Assembly: GCF_001433995.1 (NCBI RefSeq)
Contig: NZ_AZCX01000003.1
Coordinates: forward strand, 124,001 to 188,000
Direction: 5' to 3'
Length of the DNA stretch: 64,000 nt
Origin: Secundilactobacillus kimchicus JCM 15530
GTDB lineage: Bacteria > Bacillota > Bacilli > Lactobacillales > Lactobacillaceae
Shown here: piece after piece, positions 34,352-42,495 of the stretch
How positions within the stretch are numbered: the stretch's first letter is position 1
Layout: each line of letters starts with the position of its first letter
The notes under the pieces: model-generated
Databases searched by the model: none
The model's input: only the letters and a program-made list of their open reading frames with translations
Told to the model about the DNA's origin: nothing
Translations under genes and position numbers: made by a program

Positions 34352-35089
34352 ATGAATTTATTAGCTAAGTTAACAAAACATCCAAATACCATCATCCCAG
34401 CCGCCGGTGACGGTAGCACCATTCAATTTTTAGCCCAAATGAAACCAATGGCCACCTACTTGTCTGGTCAACTGGCGAGTCAAACATTGTTGGCCGAAAA
34501 TGACGAGGGCCTGATTTCAGAGTCTGAATACGCCAAGTTTTTACGGGATATGCGCCTCAAAACACCGAACACGCTTATTGCTGACCTCCAATCCGGCTTC
34601 GGTAGTCCGCTAAATGCCTACTACGCCGCCCAAGACTTAGAACGGTCCGGTGCTGATATCTTAATCCTAAACGACCAGCCCTACCCAGCTCATAGCCAGC
34701 CGCATCCGGCTAGTACCACCCCTGAGGACCTGTTGGGCAAAACGCGAGCTGCCCTAGACGCCTTCGAAAATCCCGCAACGCAACTCTGGATTAAGTTAGA
34801 AGGAATCGGCAACTACGGCATTGACGGCATCCGTCAACGGGCCATTTACCTAGCGAAAGCAGGCGCCCATGCCCTAATTATCGATCACGCAACAGCTGAC
34901 CAACTCCGTGAACTCACTTCAGCGCCGTTAGCCTTACCACTACTCGCCACTTGGACGACTAAAACGGAACAGTTAGACCAGATTTCTGGTTGGCTCGACA
35001 CCGGCACCCTTGCCAAAGCCGCGCAAGAGGCTCACCAAGCCGCCTATCACTCACTTTTGGAAGGAGCCCTATCCTATGCTAAAAAATGA
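34352..35089 (+). CDS. Degenerate PEP mutase/isocitrate lyase superfamily protein
   Basis: Start ATG 34352 has GGAGGAG before it. The 245 residues follow the barrel of the PEP mutase/isocitrate lyase superfamily: IPAAGDGSTIQFL…YLSG, IADLQSGFGSPLNAYYAAQDLERSGADILILNDQ. Key residues are altered. The metal-binding D-x-D of the family is D78-L-Q80 here, E-D becomes N107-D108, and the K-R-C-G-H loop is absent. It may be a regulatory or structural partner of the next protein, or have another reaction (inference). It overlaps the next gene by 14 bases. Confidence 0.7.
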   Translation: MNLLAKLTKHPNTIIPAAGDGSTIQFLAQMKPMATYLSGQLASQTLLAENDEGLISESEYAKFLRDMRLKTPNTLIADLQSGFGSPLNAYYAAQDLERSGADILILNDQPYPAHSQPHPASTTPEDLLGKTRAALDAFENPATQLWIKLEGIGNYGIDGIRQRAIYLAKAGAHALIIDHATADQLRELTSAPLALPLLATWTTKTEQLDQISGWLDTGTLAKAAQEAHQAAYHSLLEGALSYAKK

Positions 35090-35975
35090 TCGAATGAGAC
35101 ACCAATTCAAAACTGCCGTGATGAGCGGCCACATTGTTCGCATGATGGTGGCGCCTGACGCCCTTGCCGCCAAAGTCTCTGAATCCGCCGGTGCCCAAGC
35201 CGTTTTCTCCGCCGGGTACGCCACTAGTGCCTCCGCCTTGGCGATGCCAGACCGGGGCATTAGCGACTTCGGCATGGCCCTCGAACGATGCCGTGAAATT
35301 ATCAATGCCGTTAACATCCCCGTTTTCGCCGATGCCGATACCGGCTACGGTGACCTAGCCAACGTCAAGCGAACCGTTGAAAGTTACGAAGCCATTGGCG
35401 CCGCCGGGATTTTCATTGAAGATCAAGTATGGCCCAAACGGTGCGGCCACATGGACGGTAAAAAAGTTGAACCAACTGAGGTATTGGAAGCCAAAATAAA
35501 AGCGGCTAAAGCCGCGCGCCAGCACGATGATTTCCTAATCATGTCACGAACCGATGCCCGCGCCGTCAACGGCCTTCAAGACGCCATCGACCGGAGCAAA
35601 CGGTATCAGGCGGCTGGTGCTGATTTGATTTTTATTGAGGCACCGCAAAGTTATGATGAACTCGTTGAAATCCATCAAGCGTTCCCAAATACCCCGCTAA
35701 TGGCCAATATGATTGAGGACGGTAAGACCCCATTGACTGCCACGGAAGACCTCGAACGGCTAGGCTTCAACATCGTCGTCCACCCCAACGCCATGACTTA
35801 CACCCAAACCTACGCCGAAGAACAGCTTGTTCAAACGCTTCAGCGCGATGGAACCACCAAAGCCTATAAGGACCACATGATCACCTTCCCCAAGTTCAAT
35901 GAATTTGTCGGGTTGGACCAAGTCAACGCTCGGGATGCGCAATACGCCCCAGAAAAGATGAAACAATACATGTAA
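35076..35975 (+). CDS. PEP mutase/isocitrate lyase superfamily lyase (methylisocitrate/dimethylmalate lyase-like)
   Basis: ATG 35076 follows GGAAGGAG inside the end of the previous gene. The 299 residues keep the catalytic marks: D86-A-D88 in FADADTGYG, E115-D116 and the loop K121-R-C123-G-H125. MSRTDARAV and IEAPQS are also family-typical. Such enzymes split 2-hydroxy-dicarboxylates to pyruvate or glyoxylate plus a short acid, or decarboxylate oxaloacetate. The precise substrate is not evident. It is translationally coupled to the degenerate paralogue and followed by a transporter. Confidence 0.82.
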   Translation: MLKNDRMRHQFKTAVMSGHIVRMMVAPDALAAKVSESAGAQAVFSAGYATSASALAMPDRGISDFGMALERCREIINAVNIPVFADADTGYGDLANVKRTVESYEAIGAAGIFIEDQVWPKRCGHMDGKKVEPTEVLEAKIKAAKAARQHDDFLIMSRTDARAVNGLQDAIDRSKRYQAAGADLIFIEAPQSYDELVEIHQAFPNTPLMANMIEDGKTPLTATEDLERLGFNIVVHPNAMTYTQTYAEEQLVQTLQRDGTTKAYKDHMITFPKFNEFVGLDQVNARDAQYAPEKMKQYM

Positions 35976-36000
35976 CTGTTATAATGAGGAGGAACTGCCA

Positions 36001-37293
36001 ATGTCATCAAACGCTTTATCGTTAGAAACCCAACTGAATACTGCCCGCGAAACGCCACTCTTTTATAAAGTCTTCGCCTTGGCCGGAGCCGGCATGATCT
36101 TAGATGCCGCCGACGTCTACATGGCCAGCGCCATCAACAGCACCATGATTGCCCAGAAATTCGCGAGTATTAGCCAGGGATCATTATTCTTATCAGGTGG
36201 CTTTTTAGGCCTCTTTCTTGGTTCGCTATTGGCTGGTTACATTGGCGACTTCTACGGTCGAAAGAAATCTTACCAGTTTAATTTGCTCTTATTCGGCGCC
36301 TTCACCCTCCTCTCTGCTTTTGCGCCAAACATCATCACCCTCATCATTTTCCGATTCATCGCCGCAATCGGCCTCGGTGCTGAAATTGTGACCGGCTACG
36401 CGGTGGTTAACGAGTTTGCCCCAATTAAGCGGCGGGGTCACTGGTCAGGAATGACCGCCATTGTCGCCAACACCGGGGCGCCCATTGCGCTACTCATCGC
36501 AACCTTTGCTATCCCACAATTTGGCTGGCGAGCCATGTTCATCATCATGGGAAGCTTGGCACTCTTGCTGTACCTACTACGCCGGCACTTTCCTGAGTCA
36601 CCCCGCTGGCTACTCTCCCAAGGCCGTCAAGACGAAGCAAACGACATCATCAAGCAGCTCACCGAACGCGGCTTATACGACGAAGATGAGTTCAACGACA
36701 ACCATGAACCAACTAGTCATATCAGCTTTGCTAAGGGCCTATTCATTGCGATTGTGGCTGTCAGCGCCACCTTGCTATGCCAGTACACCTTTACGTCTTG
36801 GGTGCCAACGCTACTGTTGAATCAAGGCATTAACATCGTGAGTTCCATCGGCTTCTCAGCCATCATGATGCTGGGTGCTCCCATTGGTTCCGCAATTGGC
36901 GCTTTACTGGTTGACCGCGCTGGTCGGAAAAAGGTGATCTTGTCCGCCTTTGCCGCAACGGCCATTCTAGGCATCGCCTATGCTTACGAACGAACAACCG
37001 CTGGTATTTTGATTAACGGGTTTCTATTAACCGTGACCCTCTACATCCTCGTGGCAACCGTCGTTAGCGTTTATAACAACGAACTCTTCGAAACGAGTCA
37101 CCGTTTCCGAGGCGCCGGCATTTCCAACGGGATATCAAAACTGCTCAACGTTTTAATGCCCACCGTCGTTGCCTTCATGATCACCCAGGTCTCACCCGCT
37201 TTTATCTTCTATGGGATCGCTGCAATGGCCATCATTGCCGCCATCATTATCGGCTTGTGGGGACCTGAAACGGATCAAAAAGCCATTAAGTAA
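36001..37293 (+). CDS. MFS transporter (acid or sugar:H+ symporter type)
   Basis: The 430-residue protein has 12 membrane segments. GYIGDFYGRKKS is the helix 2-3 loop and LVDRAGRKKV the equivalent in the second half, with AAIGLGAEIVTGYAVVNEFAP and PESPRWLL. This mixes sugar-porter and aromatic-acid symporter features. AGGAGG precedes the ATG, 25 bases after the lyase gene. It likely imports the substrate of that lyase, perhaps an organic acid (inference). Confidence 0.82.
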   Translation: MSSNALSLETQLNTARETPLFYKVFALAGAGMILDAADVYMASAINSTMIAQKFASISQGSLFLSGGFLGLFLGSLLAGYIGDFYGRKKSYQFNLLLFGAFTLLSAFAPNIITLIIFRFIAAIGLGAEIVTGYAVVNEFAPIKRRGHWSGMTAIVANTGAPIALLIATFAIPQFGWRAMFIIMGSLALLLYLLRRHFPESPRWLLSQGRQDEANDIIKQLTERGLYDEDEFNDNHEPTSHISFAKGLFIAIVAVSATLLCQYTFTSWVPTLLLNQGINIVSSIGFSAIMMLGAPIGSAIGALLVDRAGRKKVILSAFAATAILGIAYAYERTTAGILINGFLLTVTLYILVATVVSVYNNELFETSHRFRGAGISNGISKLLNVLMPTVVAFMITQVSPAFIFYGIAAMAIIAAIIIGLWGPETDQKAIK

Positions 37294-37310
37294 TTGACTG
37301 CTTACCCAGT

Positions 37311-37361
37311 ATAAAACCCGACTAAGATTGCCTAATTCAGCGCGTCTTGGTCGGGTTTTAT
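37311..37361. terminator. Bidirectional terminator
   Basis: ATAAAACCCGAC and GTCGGGTTTTAT-like arms flank about 26 bases between convergent genes. Confidence 0.85.
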
Positions 37362-37379
37362 GGTGGCGTCCTTTGTAGT

Positions 37380-38387
37380 TTAAACAATTCCCTGATCAAT
37401 CAACGATTGCGCTGCGTCAATCACTGTCTCTTCCGGTGTGTATTGCTGCCACCCCAGATCATTTTGGGCAGCTGCCGTTGTGTGATGATACGTTCGCTTC
37501 AGCATCGGCAATAACGATCGTAATCCTGGAATAAATTTAGCTGCGAAGCGTAGGCCACCATTCGGAATTGTCATCAAATGAAGGTGCCGTTCTGGAAACG
37601 CCTGTTGGTACAGTTTGGCAACTTGGATCATCGTGATTGTTTGATCAGCGGCCAAGTATCGCTTCCCTATCGCAACCGGATTTTCAAACGCTAACCGATG
37701 TAATCTCGCTAAGTCCCGAACGTCACTAATTTCTAACGGCACTTTAGGGACGACATTGGTCCGGTGCAAAAAATTAACCAAAATGCCGTTGGAACTAATA
37801 CTGTGAGTTGATAGGACTGGTCCAAAAATGGCCCCTGGTAATATCGTCGTCAAGGCCAGCCCTTGGGCCTCCGCAAACGCCCAGGCTGCCCGTTCAGACT
37901 CCACCTTCGAAATTCGGTAGGGATCAAGTTCCGGATTGTCCAGAGATGTCCAATAACTTTCATCTAACACCGCAGCCCCAATGCTTGTTGGTGGTGTTGA
38001 AGCTGCTTGAGAGCTCGTCATGACGACCCTTGTGATTCCCGCCATCTTGGCTGCCCGCAGCACATTCAGCGTACCATCTTTGGCAACCTTGACTAATTCG
38101 TCAGTTGTCTCTCGGCCCGTCCCGAGAGGTGAAGCAACATGAATAACGCCATCCGCCCCGTCCATGCCGTTGGCCCAACCACTTTGAGCGGTTAGATCCG
38201 CTTCAAAGAAACTTAAATTAGCCCGCTGACTGTCAGATAAGCCATTTGTTACTGATTGCCGAATGGCTGATGCTTTATTTAAATGGCGCAGTGATGTTCG
38301 GACGTGATAACCATGCGCTAGAAACTCACGGATTACCCAACCTGCGACGAATCCAGAACCACCCGTGACCACAATTGTTTTGTTCAC
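37380..38387 (-). CDS. NAD-dependent epimerase/reductase family protein
   Basis: GTG 38387 is chosen: TTGGAGATGG lies just before it and the Rossmann motif TGGSGFVAGW begins eight residues in. The 335 residues resemble extended SDRs of the dihydroflavonol/cinnamyl-alcohol reductase group (VIHVASPLG, VVMTSS, with YRISKVESE as the Tyr-Lys pair). It likely reduces a ketone or aldehyde with NADPH. It is divergent from a TetR gene, which probably represses it. Confidence 0.82.
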   Translation of the reverse strand: MNKTIVVTGGSGFVAGWVIREFLAHGYHVRTSLRHLNKASAIRQSVTNGLSDSQRANLSFFEADLTAQSGWANGMDGADGVIHVASPLGTGRETTDELVKVAKDGTLNVLRAAKMAGITRVVMTSSQAASTPPTSIGAAVLDESYWTSLDNPELDPYRISKVESERAAWAFAEAQGLALTTILPGAIFGPVLSTHSISSNGILVNFLHRTNVVPKVPLEISDVRDLARLHRLAFENPVAIGKRYLAADQTITMIQVAKLYQQAFPERHLHLMTIPNGGLRFAAKFIPGLRSLLPMLKRTYHHTTAAAQNDLGWQQYTPEETVIDAAQSLIDQGIV

Positions 38388-38411
38388 TTTAACCCATCTC
38401 CAATGTTGTTT

Positions 38412-38450
38412 TAGACAAAATCTACTATTTATTGTATAATATGTCAATAA
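38412..38450. promoter_or_regulatory. TetR-gene promoter with overlapping operator
   Basis: TAGACA (38412-38417) and TATAAT (38435-38440), 17 bases apart, face the TetR gene. TTATTG…CAATAA (38429-38450) is an inverted repeat over the -10, suited to autorepression and control of the divergent reductase. Confidence 0.65.
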
Positions 38451-38470
38451 CATTTTGGAGGTTTTCAAGT

Positions 38471-39109
38471 ATGGAAAAACGCGAACAACTCGTCCTAAAA
38501 CTTAACCATGTCCTTAGCGCCAACGGATTTGCGCATTTATCAATGGCCAAAATTGCGCAACTTGCGGGTGTTAGCCGGGCGACACTATACGGATATTTTA
38601 AAAATAAAGATGAAATAGTCGAGGCCGTCGTTGGCCGCCACCTGATGTTTATCAATCGCAATACGAAAACTCCCGTCTCCCTCACAGTTGAGGGTTACGT
38701 CACGTTAAGGCTCAATGCCCAACTCTTGATCGGTGCTCAGGCGCCCATCTTTCGAGATGATTTAACCCAAACCATGCCGGCGTTAGCTAGACGCTTAGAA
38801 GCCGCGTATCAAAACTTTCGGCAATTTACAATTGAACAACTCCAGCTTCTTAAAAGCGCAAAGATTATCAACGATCAGTTTTCACCCGAGCGCCTTTTTC
38901 GCCAGGACGAACTCTTTATACCAGCAGTCATCAACGATATTTTGACGCATCATCGCCCATTCATCGAAACCGAACAATTGCTGACCGACTACCTAACCGC
39001 CGAACTTACTGGAACCGTCACTGATCCCCAAACCATTTTAGTCGCACTCGATAAAAGTAAAACTTTCCGTCATCGTATTTTTGATGAACTAGCGGCAACT
39101 TACTACTAA
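38471..39109 (+). CDS. TetR family regulator
   Basis: ATG 38471 follows TTGGAGG. In 212 residues, the N-terminal helix-turn-helix is FAHLSMAKIAQLAGVSRATLYGYFKNKDEIVEAV. The remainder is a helical ligand domain. It is divergent from the reductase gene at 37380 with an inverted repeat in between, so it is likely the local repressor. Its 3' end is closed by the hairpin at 39119. Confidence 0.88.
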   Translation: MEKREQLVLKLNHVLSANGFAHLSMAKIAQLAGVSRATLYGYFKNKDEIVEAVVGRHLMFINRNTKTPVSLTVEGYVTLRLNAQLLIGAQAPIFRDDLTQTMPALARRLEAAYQNFRQFTIEQLQLLKSAKIINDQFSPERLFRQDELFIPAVINDILTHHRPFIETEQLLTDYLTAELTGTVTDPQTILVALDKSKTFRHRIFDELAATYY

Positions 39110-39118
39110 AACTTCGAA

Positions 39119-39145
39119 AAGTGAGTATCTACTCACTTTTTTTAT
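39119..39145 (+). terminator. Terminator that is also an operator copy
   Basis: AAGTGAGTATCTACTCACTT is a near-perfect palindrome followed by TTTTT, which fits a terminator for the upstream TetR gene. Its half-sites are the same as those of the palindrome at 39193, so it may also bind the ABC exporter's TetR protein. Confidence 0.75.
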
Positions 39146-39154
39146 TTAAAAGAA

Positions 39155-39212
39155 TTGACAGCTATCCTTAACAGATTTATACTCGTTTCATAAAGTGAGT
39201 AATCACTCACTT
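39155..39212 (+). promoter_or_regulatory. ABC exporter promoter and downstream palindromic operator
   Basis: TTGACA (39155-39160) and TATACT (39178-39183) are 17 bases apart. AAGTGAGTAATCACTCACTT (39193-39212) lies over the expected start point. The half-site AAGTGAGT/ACTCACTT is shared with the site at 39119, centre to centre 74 bases, about seven helical turns. Confidence 0.8.
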
Positions 39213-39236
39213 ACCTAAGGATGGAGGAATCCCACT

Positions 39237-39959
39237 ATGACCACTAAGATTGTGTCACTAGCTCATCTTGTTAAAAAATTCGGGAAGCAAACCGTGTTGC
39301 AAGACGTCAATCTAGACGTTGCAACCGGCCAAATTGTTGGCCTCATTGGGCCTTCGGGGGCCGGTAAGTCGACGGTCATCAAAACAACCCTTGGTATGGA
39401 AGTTGCCGACGGTGGAAGCGCTACGGTGTTTGGCGAAACGATGCCCAACCGAAAACTGCTATCCCGGATCGGCTATATGGCTCAGACTGATGCGCTCTAT
39501 GACGCACTCACTGGCCGTGAAAATCTACAGTTCTACGGTAGAATGAAGGGCTTGAGTCAATCTGACCTCACCAGTGAAATTGACCATGTCGCGACAGTTG
39601 TTGATTTAACGGCTGATTTAGACAAACGAACGAGCGGTTATTCAGGCGGGATGAATCGCCGCTTATCCTTAGCCATTGCCCTTCTTGGCCAACCAGAGCT
39701 ACTTATCTTGGATGAACCGACCGTTGGTATCGATCCCGCGCTTCGCCGGTCCATTTGGGCGGAACTTGGCCGGATTCGCGATGAGGGTCGAGCCATTTTA
39801 ATCACGACCCACGTGATGGATGAAGCCGAACTGGTTGACGAAGTCGCGTTACTGTTGGGCGGCAAAGTGATGGCTTTCGACGCACCGGCGGCCTTAAAAG
39901 CTGAGTATCAAGTTGACACGATTGAAGAGGTCTTTTTGAAGGCTGAGGGGGAATTATAA
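39237..39959 (+). CDS. ABC exporter ATP-binding protein
   Basis: The 240-residue protein has Walker A GPSGAGKST, the Q-loop GYMAQTDALYDALTG, signature YSGGMNRR and Walker B LLILDEPTVGID, then ITTHVMDEAE. This is the DRR/NatA-type ATPase of drug or lipid exporters. It overlaps the permease gene by one base, and GGAGG precedes the ATG. It is controlled by the promoter and operator at 39155. Confidence 0.92.
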   Translation: MTTKIVSLAHLVKKFGKQTVLQDVNLDVATGQIVGLIGPSGAGKSTVIKTTLGMEVADGGSATVFGETMPNRKLLSRIGYMAQTDALYDALTGRENLQFYGRMKGLSQSDLTSEIDHVATVVDLTADLDKRTSGYSGGMNRRLSLAIALLGQPELLILDEPTVGIDPALRRSIWAELGRIRDEGRAILITTHVMDEAELVDEVALLLGGKVMAFDAPAALKAEYQVDTIEEVFLKAEGEL

Positions 39960-41107
39960 TGAGAGCTTGGTCAATTGCAAAACGAATTATGACAGAAATG
40001 CTGCGGGACAAGCGGACACTGGCGCTAATGTTCGTTGCACCCATCATCATTATTACCATGTTAAACGTTGTTTTTTCTTCAAATGCCACGACCAATGTCA
40101 ACATTGGGGCCGTGTCCGTCAGCCAAACGATGCGCGATGACTTAGGCGACATTAAGCACGTGTCGATCAGCCAGTATCGTTCTAAAACCGCTGCCAAAAA
40201 GGCCCTAAAAGATGATAAGATTGATTCAATCATCCAAAAAACCGATGATGGTTATTCGGTCACCTATGCCAATACCGACGCCAGCAAGACAACTGCCGTT
40301 AAAATGGCCTTAAAAACGGCGATGACCACTAGCACCATGACGACCATGAAGGATAAACTTAAAACAGCTTCAACAGCCTTGGCAAAAATCCAATCACAGT
40401 TACCAGCCGCGGCGCGTCAAAAAATGGCTTCTCAGTCAACCGGTTCGAACCAGTCTGTGAGTGCCCCACAAATTTCTAATCACTACGTCTATGGCGATTC
40501 CGATACTGGGTTCTTTGATAAAATTCTGCCAATTTTACTGGGCTTCTTCGTATTCTTCTTCGTCTTTCTTATTTCTGGGATGGCCCTATTGAAAGAACGA
40601 ACAAGCGGCACACTCGATCGATTATTGGCAACCCCCGTTAAACGATCGGATATCGTCTTTGGTTACATGATCAGCTACGGAATCTTAGCCGTTTTCCAAA
40701 CGTTAGTCATTATCTCGGCGACAATTTGGTTGCTGGGGATCGACATTGTCGGCAACGTATTCAACCTCATCGTTATTAACCTGCTGTTAGCACTAGTTGC
40801 GCTGGCCTTTGGCATTCTAGTATCAACCTTTGCCCGATCTGAATTCCAGATGGTCCAGTTTATTCCGTTAATTGTTGTCCCTCAGGTCTTCTTCTCTGGT
40901 ATCATTCCGTTAGACACAATGGCCAACTGGGTTAAGGCAATTTCTTATATCATCCCGATTAAATACTCGGGTGATGCCTCAACCGCCATTATTATGCGGG
41001 GAACGACGCTCACCGGGCTTGGTCTGGATATCGGCATTTTACTCATCTTCTTAGTTGTGTTGACTGGATTAAATATCGTTGGTTTACGGCGTTACCGTAA
41101 AGTTTAA
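39959..41107 (+). CDS. ABC-2 type exporter permease
   Basis: This 382-residue protein has one N-terminal helix, a large external domain (about residues 40-175), then five or six helices ending GLRRYRKV. LKERTSGTLDRLLATPVKRSDIVFGY is the ABC-2 contact motif. It exports a drug, peptide or lipid with the ATPase encoded before it. Confidence 0.9.
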   Translation: MRAWSIAKRIMTEMLRDKRTLALMFVAPIIIITMLNVVFSSNATTNVNIGAVSVSQTMRDDLGDIKHVSISQYRSKTAAKKALKDDKIDSIIQKTDDGYSVTYANTDASKTTAVKMALKTAMTTSTMTTMKDKLKTASTALAKIQSQLPAAARQKMASQSTGSNQSVSAPQISNHYVYGDSDTGFFDKILPILLGFFVFFFVFLISGMALLKERTSGTLDRLLATPVKRSDIVFGYMISYGILAVFQTLVIISATIWLLGIDIVGNVFNLIVINLLLALVALAFGILVSTFARSEFQMVQFIPLIVVPQVFFSGIIPLDTMANWVKAISYIIPIKYSGDASTAIIMRGTTLTGLGLDIGILLIFLVVLTGLNIVGLRRYRKV

Positions 41108-41148
41108 CCGCTATTAGCCACAGTAATGCAACGCGAAAGGAACCGTTT

Positions 41149-41787
41149 ATGAACCCTGAAAATATTTTTACTAGTTACTCCGACTGGCTAGCTCACGCTG
41201 AAATCCCTAAAGGTCAGCGCGCCGTTCTTGAAGCCAGTATCGATCTATTCTCCAAACAAGGATTTGACGGGACCTCAACCGCTCAAATTGCGGAGCAGGC
41301 CGGTGTCAGCCAGGGAACGATCTTTAAGTACTACCATACTAAGCAAGACCTTTTACAAGCCATCATTACGCCTGTTCTTCAGCACCTCTTCCCCAAAATG
41401 CGTGATCGATTTGTTGGCAGCTTACCAGAAAAGGCGGACCTACCGACGTTCATTCACTTTATCGTGCAGGACCGCTTTAAGTTCCTGCAGCAAAACGCTG
41501 AAGTTGTTCAAATCTTCGTCTCTGAACTTCTGATCAGTCCTCAAATTCGCGAGGTTTTTAACGACCTGATCAAAAACTCAATTCCCATCTTCGAAGAAAG
41601 CCCACTCACGAGGCTTCAGTCTTCCGGCCAAATTCGCCAAGATCTATCCCTTTTCGATATTGGTCGAACATTAGTTGGTCAACTTATCACGTATTTTTTC
41701 CAAACCAAATTTTCGCCCAAACAGCTCAATACGGCCGCTGATTTAGCCCGTATTGAATCCATCTTAGTGGCTAGTTTACAACCCTAG
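41149..41787 (+). CDS. TetR family regulator of the ABC exporter
   Basis: In 212 residues the helix-turn-helix is FDGTSTAQIAEQAGVSQGTIFKYYHTKQDLLQAI. The gene ends the exporter operon, 41 bases after the permease, with GAAAGGA before the ATG. The palindromes at 39119 and 39193 are its probable binding sites, giving autoregulated export (inference). Confidence 0.88.
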   Translation: MNPENIFTSYSDWLAHAEIPKGQRAVLEASIDLFSKQGFDGTSTAQIAEQAGVSQGTIFKYYHTKQDLLQAIITPVLQHLFPKMRDRFVGSLPEKADLPTFIHFIVQDRFKFLQQNAEVVQIFVSELLISPQIREVFNDLIKNSIPIFEESPLTRLQSSGQIRQDLSLFDIGRTLVGQLITYFFQTKFSPKQLNTAADLARIESILVASLQP

Positions 41788-41796
41788 CACGAATTA

Positions 41797-41842
41797 AAGA
41801 GGCCGCGCTTGAGTTAATTCACTCAAGTGCGGCCTCTTATTT
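41797..41842. terminator. Terminator, usable from both sides
   Basis: AGAGGCCGC.CTTGAGT pairs with ACTCAAG.GCGGCCTCT around TAATTC. Confidence 0.85.
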
Positions 41843-41880
41843 CACTCAGGTATTCATCATATGGCCACTGTTCATTTCAA

Positions 41881-42417
41881 TCAGAGTGGCGACCCATTAC
41901 GCCGACTAATCCGGAAAACCGCCAGAGCAATAAATATGGCTAAAACCGTCAACGACGACATCGTATCGTGGCGGGGAGCCTCGAACGTCACGTAGAAAAT
42001 GGCGTATGCCACCATCGCCCACACGAACCGGATGACCCCCGCAATCATGGTTGCTCGGGACAAATCATCAATGTTGTCGATCCACCAACAACAAATGATA
42101 ATCACAATCCCGACAACGATACCAGCTAAGCTGAACCAATTGAGGTAGACTCCGGAAAAACTAGCCGCAATTAGGATAACTGGGACGTTACCCGCAAGTA
42201 ACATCACCGACGTTAACCAGAGTAACCAGTGGTTTTTTAACAGACTCACCATCACAGCGACTACAAGGTCAACTACCCCAGCAATGATATAAAGGTAGGC
42301 CGGCGGATAGATCATGGGGACTTGCTTGATAATCATTAAGCCACTCATCCCTAAGTTGACCCCAAGGATGACTAAAATAACAGCGGTGACGTACCGAAAA
42401 AGACTAAATGGTTTCAA
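41881..42417 (-). CDS. Multi-pass membrane protein, unknown function
   Basis: I do not recognise a family. The frame begins with TTG 42417 behind a G-rich site. The 178 residues hold five or six hydrophobic segments, and a polar loop (WWIDNIDDLSRAT) sits before the fifth. It lies downstream of brnQ on the same strand with about 78 bases between, so it may be read from the brnQ transcript. Confidence 0.6.
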   Translation of the reverse strand: MKPFSLFRYVTAVILVILGVNLGMSGLMIIKQVPMIYPPAYLYIIAGVVDLVVAVMVSLLKNHWLLWLTSVMLLAGNVPVILIAASFSGVYLNWFSLAGIVVGIVIIICCWWIDNIDDLSRATMIAGVIRFVWAMVAYAIFYVTFEAPRHDTMSSLTVLAIFIALAVFRISRRNGSPL

Positions 42418-42495
42418 CGGTCATCCCCCCTTCACCTCCCATCATATCGTGAGACGCTCGGGGAAGCAAGGCCCACTACCAACGTACTGTCACGC

